Below, in pieces: positions 1 to 5,923 of a stretch of DNA of 8,581 nucleotides. Location of the stretch: assembly GCA_003645745.1 (NCBI GenBank), contig QNCH01000055.1, positions 1 to 8,581 on the forward strand, given 5' to 3'. The DNA comes from Candidatus Omnitrophota bacterium (GTDB taxonomy: Bacteria; Omnitrophota; Gorgyraeia; B26-G9). The position numbers and the translations under genes are program-made. A model generated the notes under the pieces. It did not search any database. It had not been told where the DNA came from and saw nothing but the letters and a program-made list of their open reading frames with translations. Each line of letters opens with the position of its first letter. The first letter of the stretch is position 1.

Positions 1-441
1 GTTTGATCTGTCCGTTTGATCTTCTCTCCAACAATCATGAGCAATAATGTATTTAGCCTGATTAAAGAGTTCTCGTTGGCTTTTAATAATCTCTGGCAGC
101 CATTTTATTTTGGCAATTTTTTTACCTACAAAAGCACATAGAAAAACAATACCAAGAGTAACAACAAAACCAATTACAAAAAGACAAAAATAAAATTCAA
201 TGGAATAAATGCGAGCAGGCACTCTTAAAATTTCTCCAAAAACCTGAATTACAAGCCCAAGTGCTGACATAAGGATAAAAATACGCGTCATTACTTTTTC
301 AATAATATCTCTTTTAACCGCAAAGATATTTTTACCCCAGAAAGTAGCATTTAATTCAGGAACACTATATTTTGTAAGTACAGAAAAAAGTCCGCCGCCG
401 CCGAGAAGAATAGTAAGTAAATTTATTAATGTTTTATCCAT
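1..441 (-). CDS. Multi-pass membrane protein of unknown function (partial, N-terminal 147 residues)
   Basis: This is an open frame of 147 codons from an ATG at 441 to the window edge, with no stop. It has a strong ribosome binding site, GGAGG (445-449), three bases before the ATG. The protein begins MDKTLINLLTILL and has three hydrophobic stretches: about residues 5-22 (containing a run of four glycines), 52-71 and 82-105. Between the first two lies a polar segment with PELNATFWGKN. After the third comes a basic, probably cytoplasmic, segment (KKIAKIKWLPEIIKSQRE). I do not recognise the family and infer no function. The gene starts 9 nt after the stop of the upstream glycosidase lipoprotein, so the two are probably cotranscribed. 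The right end is complete; the C-terminus lies outside the window. Confidence 0.8.
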   Translation of the reverse strand, partial: MDKTLINLLTILLGGGGLFSVLTKYSVPELNATFWGKNIFAVKRDIIEKVMTRIFILMSALGLVIQVFGEILRVPARIYSIEFYFCLFVIGFVVTLGIVFLCAFVGKKIAKIKWLPEIIKSQRELFNQAKYIIAHDCWREDQTDRSN

Positions 442-444
442 TTT

Positions 445-449
445 CCTCC
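445..449 (-). promoter_or_regulatory. Ribosome binding site of the partial membrane protein gene
   Basis: GGAGG on the minus strand, within the longer AAGGGAGG, lies in the 9-nt gap between the glycosidase stop codon (451-453) and the ATG at 441. The spacing to the ATG is short (3 nt). The site fixes the start and supports a real gene running off the edge. Confidence 0.6.
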
Positions 450-450
450 C

Positions 451-1644
451 TTATTTTTCTTTTGTCCACAATTTTTTCAAAACATAATACGCTTTACGCG
501 GTGTTCTTTTATTAATGCCGTCCTCTAATTCAGGAGACACACTCACAATGCCAAACCACTCTTCATTCATATTCTTACCCGCTTTAGCGTCAAAAGTATA
601 TGCTCCCATACCCCAGCCTGCGGTAACATCATGCACAAGCCAGCTGTCACGGTCGCAGTCTGATGTTTTCCACCACTCATCTGTCCACTCAAAAATAGTT
701 CCGCCCAGACAATTGCCAATCCCTTTGCCTCCGGCAAAATTTTTCTCAATATCACGCCATTGACTTTTAAGAAATTTAGCCTGATTCTTCTGGTCTTCTT
801 TTTGCTTCACCGCGTTAAACGCGTCACAGCCATATTCCATTAATACTACCGGCAGGTCAAATTTACGTTTAATTTCTTTAAAAAAACTCCCAAAAACTTT
901 TCCGCGATAAACAATACAGCCTAAAAGGTCAATGTCCGGGCAATATTGTGCTGCTATTTTTAACCCCACAGTTTCACCATTACCCAAAGATACAAGATGC
1001 TCAGGATCTATTTGCTTTATTTTTTTTGCTATATCATTGGTAAAAGAATAATAAATCCTTGCCCGCGCTTTACGTTTTTCCCCATAACTTGGTAAAGCAT
1101 CTATTTCCTCAGAACTCCATGGATTTACTCTACCATCAAAACTATAATTATTCTCATTACCCAAATTCCACATTAACAAACCAGGAGTATCTTTAAAATA
1201 ATTAACTGTTTTTAAAATTTTTTCTGTCTGTTCTTCAATAAAATCTTTATCCGCATAATTAGGCGGAGGATATTCCCAAAATCCCAAGTCATCTCCTAAG
1301 ATAGTTCTGATATTATATAAAGTATATAATTCCTCAATCATTTTTTTACAATCTGCAGGCTCATCGCCAACACCATACAATCTGATTGTATTAACACCCA
1401 TCTTCTGCATCAAACTGCCGTCAATTATCCATGGTTTATGCTGATTACACATAAAATTATACAGATGGCTTTTACCAATCGGAACAGGAGCGTAACACAC
1501 ACCTTTAACAACATACGGACTTTTATCAACAAATAAAACATAATCTTTATTTTTTAACTGTTTAATAAAAATTCCCTTTGCCGGCACACAGCCGCTTAAA
1601 AATATAAAAAATATAAAAAATATATATAATATGTTCCGCTTCAT
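451..1644 (-). CDS. Glycoside hydrolase, clan GH-A (GH2-like TIM barrel), predicted lipoprotein
   Basis: The predicted product is a membrane-anchored retaining glycosidase of 397 residues. Residues 1-19 form a lipoprotein signal peptide with a lipobox LSGC, the modified cysteine being C19. A short leading strand (YVLFVDKSPYVVKGVCY, 35-51) enters a (beta/alpha)8 barrel. The acid/base is probably E164 in WNLGNENNY and the nucleophile E270 in LMEYGC, the usual GH-A spacing of an NE after strand 4 and an E after strand 7. FEWTDEWWKT (318-327) and EEWFGIVS (361-368) are shared with the larger glycosidase at 3169-5067, so the two are paralogues. The N-terminal sandwich domains of classical GH2 enzymes are absent; GH72 or another GH-A family is the alternative. 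The substrate is unknown. The ATG at 1644 has AGGAG 7 nt upstream. The gene lies after the terminator at 1794-1831, so it probably starts its own unit, with the membrane protein gene downstream. Confidence 0.85.
   Translation of the reverse strand: MKRNILYIFFIFFIFLSGCVPAKGIFIKQLKNKDYVLFVDKSPYVVKGVCYAPVPIGKSHLYNFMCNQHKPWIIDGSLMQKMGVNTIRLYGVGDEPADCKKMIEELYTLYNIRTILGDDLGFWEYPPPNYADKDFIEEQTEKILKTVNYFKDTPGLLMWNLGNENNYSFDGRVNPWSSEEIDALPSYGEKRKARARIYYSFTNDIAKKIKQIDPEHLVSLGNGETVGLKIAAQYCPDIDLLGCIVYRGKVFGSFFKEIKRKFDLPVVLMEYGCDAFNAVKQKEDQKNQAKFLKSQWRDIEKNFAGGKGIGNCLGGTIFEWTDEWWKTSDCDRDSWLVHDVTAGWGMGAYTFDAKAGKNMNEEWFGIVSVSPELEDGINKRTPRKAYYVLKKLWTKEK
1602..1628. repeat. 9-nt AT-only tandem repeat inside the signal-peptide codons
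   Basis: ATATAAAAA occurs twice in a row (1602-1610 and 1611-1619), followed by a degenerate third unit (ATATATATA, 1620-1628). It encodes the alternating Phe/Ile core of the glycosidase lipoprotein signal peptide. The period is three codons, so gain or loss of a unit would keep the frame. Confidence 0.6.
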
Positions 1645-1651
1645 GATAAAA

Positions 1652-1656
1652 CTCCT
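1652..1656 (-). promoter_or_regulatory. Ribosome binding site of the glycosidase lipoprotein gene
   Basis: AGGAG on the minus strand with 7 nt to the ATG at 1644, close to ideal spacing. It confirms this ATG as the start. Confidence 0.7.
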
Positions 1657-1676
1657 GTCCTATTTATTCAATTAGA

Positions 1677-1694
1677 TTCCCTGCAAGCAGGGAA
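1677..1694. repeat. REP-like palindrome
   Basis: TTCCCTGC and GCAGGGAA form a perfect 8-bp inverted repeat around AA. It is flanked by GA on the left and CGACA on the right, so the minus strand reads GTCG then TTCCC...GGGAATC. It is G+C-rich against an AT-rich gap. Dispersed bacterial palindromes of the GTC-ATTCCC type look like this, and some are moved by RAYT transposases. Only one copy is present in the window, so membership of a repeat family is inferred. It lies in the untranslated leader region of the glycosidase lipoprotein gene. Confidence 0.5.
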
Positions 1695-1715
1695 CGACAA
1701 AAATCTTTTTTTTAT

Positions 1716-1750
1716 AACTATACTCAAATCTATTACGTTTGAGTATAGTT
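1716..1750. repeat. Perfect 13-bp inverted repeat (possible operator or leader hairpin)
   Basis: AACTATACTCAAA (1716-1728) and its exact reverse complement (1738-1750) are separated by a 9-nt spacer. No uridine tract follows the stem on the minus strand, and the plus-strand side continues GCAGC, so it is a poor intrinsic terminator. The core ACTATACTCA recurs near the start of the binding-protein gene at 8137-8146 and 8187-8196. This suggests a DNA-binding site for a dimeric regulator, or a leader RNA hairpin. Confidence 0.55.
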
Positions 1751-1769
1751 GCAGCTAAACAACTTCAAA
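1742..1769 (-). promoter_or_regulatory. Candidate promoter of the second leftward unit
   Basis: On the minus strand TTTGAA (1764-1769) is followed after 16 nt by TATACT (1742-1747). This would be a modest sigma-70 promoter about 100 nt before the glycosidase ATG. The -10 box lies inside the right arm of the 13-bp inverted repeat, so a protein bound there would compete with polymerase. Neither box is a full consensus match in this AT-rich gap. Confidence 0.3.
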
Positions 1770-1793
1770 AATAAATTCCTGCTATATTAAAAT

Positions 1794-1831
1794 AAAGGGT
1801 AGAAAGCAACCATATATACTTTCTACCCTTT
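1794..1831 (-). terminator. Intrinsic terminator of the transporter operon
   Basis: AAAGGGTAGAAAG (1794-1806) and CTTTCTACCCTTT (1819-1831) form a perfect 13-bp stem around a 12-nt loop. On the minus strand the stem is followed by ATTTTAATATAG, a U-rich tail. It starts 24 nt after the stop codon of the last CBM-like gene. The plus strand also has a short T run, so it could work both ways, but no plus-strand gene leads into it. Confidence 0.8.
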
Positions 1832-1855
1832 TAATCTTAAAAACGACATAAACAA

Positions 1856-2500
1856 TTATTGTTCAAATTGAACATCATCTAAATAAAACACACATCCATC
1901 AGGATTAGAATCAGCATTTGTTGCCCAGCAAAAACCACCGCTAATATAAGATAGATCACAATCTGTAAGATCTATGGTATATTGCTGCCATTCCGCGGTT
2001 AAGTCAATCGGGCCAATGCCTATAGAATCAGAATCAGCATAAGTTCCGGTTATGCCGCCTACTTTAAATTCCATTATTCTTTCATCACCTTTAGCACCTT
2101 TAGCATAAAAAGTCAACTTCTTTGCGCCGCGAATGTCATAACCGCCCTTTTTCTCACCCCAGTTATTCGGAGGATTCTGCCAAAAGATGCCACACCAATT
2201 AGCGCCCTGCTTGCCTTCTGCTGAATACTTAATCTCAACACAAGTTTTTCCGCTATACGGAGCATCCTTACAGCTTTCATTCAATTTAATATCACCATAA
2301 TCCCCCATCCATCCTGAAGGACAAAAATGATTCTGCCTGCTGCCTCTGTCAATGTAAATACCAAAGATCCCTTCAACAAATTTTGCTTCTCTGCCAATCA
2401 ACATATCCTCATCCTCGTCATCAGCATCCTGAGCCCATACATTAACATTAAAAAGAAATACCACTGCCAATACTACTGCTAACCAACTTACTTTTTTCAC
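1856..2500 (-). CDS. Secreted CBM-like beta-sandwich protein (paralogue 2)
   Basis: This is a 214-residue exported protein. The signal peptide is residues 1-23, with VWA before the likely cleavage site. A very acidic linker follows (QDADDEDEDM, 24-33). The rest looks like one jelly-roll domain related to carbohydrate-binding modules such as CBM11 or CIA30-type domains: GGYDIRGAKKLTFYAKG (119-135), a central W-rich stretch (NWCGIFWQNPPNNWG) and a closing strand FYLDDVQFE. No catalytic motif is seen. It is about half identical by eye to the neighbour at 2549-3166, and both keep the cysteines at 77, 87 and 203 here. The start is GTG at 2500, supported by AAAGGAGG (2506-2513). It is the last gene before the terminator. 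Polysaccharide binding outside the cytoplasm is inferred from fold and context; the ligand is unknown. Confidence 0.75.
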   Translation of the reverse strand: MKKVSWLAVVLAVVFLFNVNVWAQDADDEDEDMLIGREAKFVEGIFGIYIDRGSRQNHFCPSGWMGDYGDIKLNESCKDAPYSGKTCVEIKYSAEGKQGANWCGIFWQNPPNNWGEKKGGYDIRGAKKLTFYAKGAKGDERIMEFKVGGITGTYADSDSIGIGPIDLTAEWQQYTIDLTDCDLSYISGGFCWATNADSNPDGCVFYLDDVQFEQ

Positions 2501-2505
2501 TACTG

Positions 2506-2513
2506 CCTCCTTT
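2506..2513 (-). promoter_or_regulatory. Strong ribosome binding site in front of a GTG start
   Basis: AAAGGAGG on the minus strand, 5 nt before the GTG at 2500, is the best Shine-Dalgarno match in the window. It decides the GTG start. It probably compensates for the non-ATG codon and the 48-nt gap to the previous gene. Confidence 0.7.
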
Positions 2514-2548
2514 CTCTATCTTACCAATTTAACCCCACTAAATTACTC

Positions 2549-3166
2549 CTATTCATATTTTACATCATCTATATAAAATATGCAACCTTCTAAGTTATGC
2601 GCTTTTGTAAGCGCGAAACCAAAGCCCGCGCTAATATAACGCATATTTCTTTTAGAAACATCAATTACATATTGCTTCCACTGATTAGTCAGCACAATTG
2701 GCCCAATACCATGAATGTCAGAATCAGAGAAAGTTCCTTTTACCCCCCCAAACCTAAAAACCGCAATCAATTCATTGCCTTTTTCCCCTTTTACCCAAAA
2801 ACTAAGTTTTTTTGCAAAACGCAAATCATAGCCGCCTTTTTTATTGCCCCAATTACCAGAAGGATTTACCCAATAAACACCAGCCCAGCCATAGTCGCCT
2901 TTAGCTTTATATGTTACCTTTATACAATCATTACCTACTTGCGGAGCATCCTTACATCCTTCGGTAATTTCTAAATCAGCGTTATCTCCAATCTTTTCTG
3001 AAGGATAATAATGATTTTTGGGATCATCCTGATCAGAATATACATACAACTCGCTGATTTGCTCTTTATCTTTACTTTGTTGTTCTGCTTGCGCAAAACA
3101 ATTTTTCAAAATAAAAGGAAACAGGCAAAAACATAAAATTAAAACAAAACATATTGTTTTTTTCAT
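2549..3166 (-). CDS. Secreted CBM-like beta-sandwich protein (paralogue 1)
   Basis: The product is 205 residues with a signal peptide of about 27 residues ending AQA. A lysine/glutamate-rich linker leads into a single beta-sandwich domain (about 38-205). Diagnostic stretches are GNWGNKKGGYDLRFAKKLSF (104-123), GIGPIVLTNQWKQYVIDV (153-170) and the closing FYIDDVKYE, which match carbohydrate-binding jelly-roll modules in layout. Cysteines 71, 81 and 195 align with those of the next gene, which looks like a tandem duplicate. Unlike that paralogue, it lacks the acidic linker and has three rather than seven cysteines in the mature part. The ATG at 3166 lies 2 nt after the glycosidase stop, with AAGGA 11 nt upstream, so translation is probably coupled. 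No enzyme motif is visible; glycan binding is inferred. Confidence 0.75.
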   Translation of the reverse strand: MKKTICFVLILCFCLFPFILKNCFAQAEQQSKDKEQISELYVYSDQDDPKNHYYPSEKIGDNADLEITEGCKDAPQVGNDCIKVTYKAKGDYGWAGVYWVNPSGNWGNKKGGYDLRFAKKLSFWVKGEKGNELIAVFRFGGVKGTFSDSDIHGIGPIVLTNQWKQYVIDVSKRNMRYISAGFGFALTKAHNLEGCIFYIDDVKYE

Positions 3167-3168
3167 TT

Positions 3169-5067
3169 TTATTCAGATCCTTTCCAAATTTTTTGCAAGC
3201 TAAAATATGCTTTACGTAACTGACGCAAATAAGGAGAATCAGTACCATCACCCTGGCTTACAATCCCAAACCACTCTTCATAATACCAACCATCAACAAA
3301 AGGCCCGCCGCAATTAGCAGTTACATCCTGAATAATATCCGGATATCCGGGAGGAGCGCCTGTTTTCCACCACTCATCAACAAACTCAAAAAGAGACCCG
3401 CCAATAGAAATACCTACCCCCTGTCCAGCACTATTTTTTTCCATATCCAGCCAATTATTTACTAAATATTTAGCCTGAAAATCTTCAGCGTAATCTCTGC
3501 TACAGCCATGTCCATAAGCGGGACATCCATACTCAGTAACTAACACAGGTTTATCCGCAAGTTCTTTTATCGGTATCCAAAAATTATACGCACCAAATCC
3601 TTCTTTGCCGCGATAAGTATTGGCTCCAAAAACATCAACATCAGGACATTGCTCAGAAAAAATATCCAAAAAAAGAATATCTCCATTGCAAAGACATACA
3701 GGATGTTTAGAATCAACTTCTTTGATTTTTTTAGTTACCTCGTTAACAAAATGATAATAGGCAGGCGGTTCTTTTTTAGCATTATTTGCGATGCCATAAT
3801 TATTTTCATTACCAAGAATCCACATTAAAACACAGGGTTCGTCTTTATACATATTAACCATTTTCATTACAGATTCGAGCATATTTCTTTGCTGCTGCGG
3901 ATCAGAATAATCTGTGCCCGCCTCCCATTCCGCTTTTGAGCCTACAGCATACATACCCAAAAAATCTCCGATAATTATCCTAATTCCATATTCTTCATAT
4001 AACTGCTTAAACAACTCTTTATTTTTCGCGAATTCATGATGATACACTCTAATTACATTTACTCCCATATCCTTAAAAAGCTGAAAATCTCCTACTGCGA
4101 ATTCATCATCATCTTGAATATTATTTTTATTCTTGTCAACCCAGGAATCATAAGGGCTGTCAATTTTTCCATTATTATTTAAGTCAGACAATGTCCAGTC
4201 TTTTAATGTGCCAATGTCCGGACTTTGGCCTATCTTAGACGGCTGATAAGCAACTGCTTTAATCATAAAAGGAGCTCCATTAACAAACAACTGCCAATGT
4301 CGGTTTTCATATTTAACTAAGGAAATATAGCCAAAATCTTTTTTTTCTATAACTTTTAATTTACTCAAGTCAACTGGAGGGTCAATAACTTGTTCAGGTT
4401 TACAACTAATTAATTTACCAGGATTTACCACAAAAGCATCATTTCTAATATTATCATCATAACGTTTTTTTACTTCCATCTTTGCGTCAACAAGTTTTAT
4501 GCCTAACTCAGGATACTTATGAGTTAAAAATAAAATCCTATCTAATGCCGCAGGTCCCACATACCATGGAGTTTTCCAGAATGTCCAGCCAATACTTTTA
4601 GGGAACATTACAACTACCGCATAATATGCTTTTATTGCATGCACCATTTGTCCGGCATTCTCCAGAGCAATGCCTGTATAAAATAATTTAACTCCTGGAG
4701 ATTCCTGCGCACTTGCCCAACGATAAAAATTAGCCTGATAATCAACAGAATTCACAAACGCCCAATGCGTGCCTTCAAGCTTTTTCTCTTTTTTATATTT
4801 TATATATCCCTTATCCTTAGACAGACTTGTTGTATTGGGAAATATCCCTTCGCCAATAGCTTTAGACAAGCCGTTTCTATCTTTTATTCTATATTTATAT
4901 TTTTCTTTGCCAATATTTTTAAACTCTCCATATTTTGCATAATCAACTATTTTTTCTTTGCCTGAATCATAAAGCTTGAATGTAGGCTCAGGCAAAGCAA
5001 ATAACGGTTGAAGCATAATTAATCCATAAAACAAAATAATATTTAACAAAACAATCTTTTTATTCAT
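3169..5067 (-). CDS. Secreted glycoside hydrolase, clan GH-A (GH2-like), with helical N-terminal region and in-barrel calcium-type loops
   Basis: I place the start at the ATG at 5067 (632 residues) because AAAGGA at 5077-5082 is 9 nt upstream; an in-frame TTG at 5073 would leave only 3 nt. Residues 1-24 are a signal peptide ending LFA. Residues 25 to about 230 are a charged, mainly helical region; about 115-190 resembles TPR-type helical repeats (KLFYTGIALENAGQMVHAI). The barrel runs from about 255 to 632. The probable acid/base is E421 in LGNENNY and the nucleophile E512 in VTEYGC. FEFVDEWWKT and EEWFGIVS are shared with the lipoprotein paralogue at 451-1644. Between barrel strand 1 and helix 1 are two calcium-type loops, DLNNNGKID (from residue 295) and DKNKNNIQDDDE (311-322), absent from the paralogue. 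The gene follows the permease stop directly. It is likely to process a glycan whose fragments enter through the transporter; the substrate is unknown, and GH72-like specificity is an alternative. Confidence 0.85.
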   Translation of the reverse strand: MNKKIVLLNIILFYGLIMLQPLFALPEPTFKLYDSGKEKIVDYAKYGEFKNIGKEKYKYRIKDRNGLSKAIGEGIFPNTTSLSKDKGYIKYKKEKKLEGTHWAFVNSVDYQANFYRWASAQESPGVKLFYTGIALENAGQMVHAIKAYYAVVVMFPKSIGWTFWKTPWYVGPAALDRILFLTHKYPELGIKLVDAKMEVKKRYDDNIRNDAFVVNPGKLISCKPEQVIDPPVDLSKLKVIEKKDFGYISLVKYENRHWQLFVNGAPFMIKAVAYQPSKIGQSPDIGTLKDWTLSDLNNNGKIDSPYDSWVDKNKNNIQDDDEFAVGDFQLFKDMGVNVIRVYHHEFAKNKELFKQLYEEYGIRIIIGDFLGMYAVGSKAEWEAGTDYSDPQQQRNMLESVMKMVNMYKDEPCVLMWILGNENNYGIANNAKKEPPAYYHFVNEVTKKIKEVDSKHPVCLCNGDILFLDIFSEQCPDVDVFGANTYRGKEGFGAYNFWIPIKELADKPVLVTEYGCPAYGHGCSRDYAEDFQAKYLVNNWLDMEKNSAGQGVGISIGGSLFEFVDEWWKTGAPPGYPDIIQDVTANCGGPFVDGWYYEEWFGIVSQGDGTDSPYLRQLRKAYFSLQKIWKGSE

Positions 5068-5073
5068 TAACAA

Positions 5074-5922
5074 TCATCCTTTCAATGCTCCAGCAGTAAT
5101 TCCGCTGATTATATATTTCTGCATTACCAAATACACCAAAATAATTGGAATAACCGTAATTGACACCCCTGCCATAAGCAAAGCATACTCAGTCATATGT
5201 GTCCCTTGAAAAACCATTAAACCCCGAGGAAGAGGCATTAAACTTTTATCAGAAAAAACCAACATAGCAAGAAGATATTCATTCCATACCGCGAGACAAT
5301 TAAAAATTATTACTACTGCAATAGCAGGCTTGGCTAAAGGAAAAGCCAAATGCCAGTATATCCCCCATTTATTACACCCATCAATCCTTGCAGAATCTTC
5401 AAGGTCTCTTGGAATATTATCAAAAAACGTTTTTAAAATAAATATTGCCAATGCCTGTCCAGCATCTATTTGCGGCAAAATATACCCTATCCTTGTATTA
5501 ACGAGATGCAATTTTGTTAATAATACATACAATGCGACAAATTGACCTGGCAAAGGAATCATCATCATACACACAAACATTAAAAATAAAGCATTTTTAA
5601 ATGGAAAATCAAGCCGTGAAAAAGCAAATGCTGCCATTGTGCTAAAAAATACCAGGCCGCCTACTGTAATCACAGTATACAAAACACTATTAAAAAAATA
5701 CATTCCAAAGTGAGCTTTTGTCCAGGCAATTGTAAAATTTTCCCAATGCATATGTTTAGGGAATAAACTAAAATCACTAAAAACTGTACTTTGCGTTTTT
5801 AAAGCTGAGCCAAACATCCAAAAAAGCGGAAATATACAGGCAAGAGCTACAAAAATTAATATTGTATACGCGACAAATTTTCCCAGCCCATTTTTTATTT
5901 TATATATAGAACTTATTCGCAT
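5074..5922 (-). CDS. Sugar ABC transporter permease, MalG/UgpE type (CUT1 family)
   Basis: This is an inner-membrane permease of 282 residues, normal for the family. It has six hydrophobic segments, at about 14-38, 73-101, 108-135, 144-165, 195-222 and 247-269. The cytoplasmic EAA loop that contacts the ATPase is clear at 175-199: EDSARIDG, then a proline at 195 and another at 199. The C-terminus QKYIISGITAGALKG is the typical end of MalG/UgpE-type subunits. It would pair with the product of 5924-6832. Only 1 nt separates it from that gene's stop, and its own stop TGA overlaps the ribosome binding region of the following glycosidase. Its own Shine-Dalgarno sequence is weak (AGCAGG), consistent with coupled translation. 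Substrate type (oligosaccharide or sugar derivative) is known only at the family level. Confidence 0.95.
   Translation of the reverse strand: MRISSIYKIKNGLGKFVAYTILIFVALACIFPLFWMFGSALKTQSTVFSDFSLFPKHMHWENFTIAWTKAHFGMYFFNSVLYTVITVGGLVFFSTMAAFAFSRLDFPFKNALFLMFVCMMMIPLPGQFVALYVLLTKLHLVNTRIGYILPQIDAGQALAIFILKTFFDNIPRDLEDSARIDGCNKWGIYWHLAFPLAKPAIAVVIIFNCLAVWNEYLLAMLVFSDKSLMPLPRGLMVFQGTHMTEYALLMAGVSITVIPIILVYLVMQKYIISGITAGALKG
5077..5082 (-). promoter_or_regulatory. Ribosome binding site that fixes the glycosidase start at 5067
   Basis: AAAGGA on the minus strand lies 9 nt before the ATG at 5067, within the last codons of the permease gene. The alternative TTG at 5073 would leave only 3 nt, so the ATG is preferred. 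Confidence 0.65.
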
Positions 5923-5923
5923 T

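Noticed and set aside
390..404. A GGC triplet run in the membrane protein gene
   Set aside because: It is only a few codons of a four-glycine run in a membrane helix, too short to call a repeat element.
515..763. An 82-codon open frame on the plus strand and a 62-codon frame on the minus strand (567-755)
   Set aside because: Both lie inside the glycosidase lipoprotein gene in other frames and show no motif or credible ribosome binding site.
1716..1750. The 13-bp inverted repeat as a second intrinsic terminator
   Set aside because: The stem is nearly all A:T and no uridine tract follows it on either strand; the terminator at 1794-1831 fits better.
2597..2974. A 125-codon open frame on the plus strand
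   Set aside because: It lies wholly inside the CBM-like gene on the other strand, which has a signal peptide, a clear domain and a paralogue. The plus-strand product is low-complexity and has no domain.
5068..5073. TTG at 5073 as the start of the larger glycosidase
   Set aside because: It would be only 3 nt from the ribosome binding site, while the ATG two codons on is 9 nt away.
4765..5545. Plus-strand open frames at 4765-4965 and 5330-5545
   Set aside because: They are antisense to the larger glycosidase and to the MalG-type permease. The hydrophobic look of the first comes from reading AT-rich lysine codons backwards.
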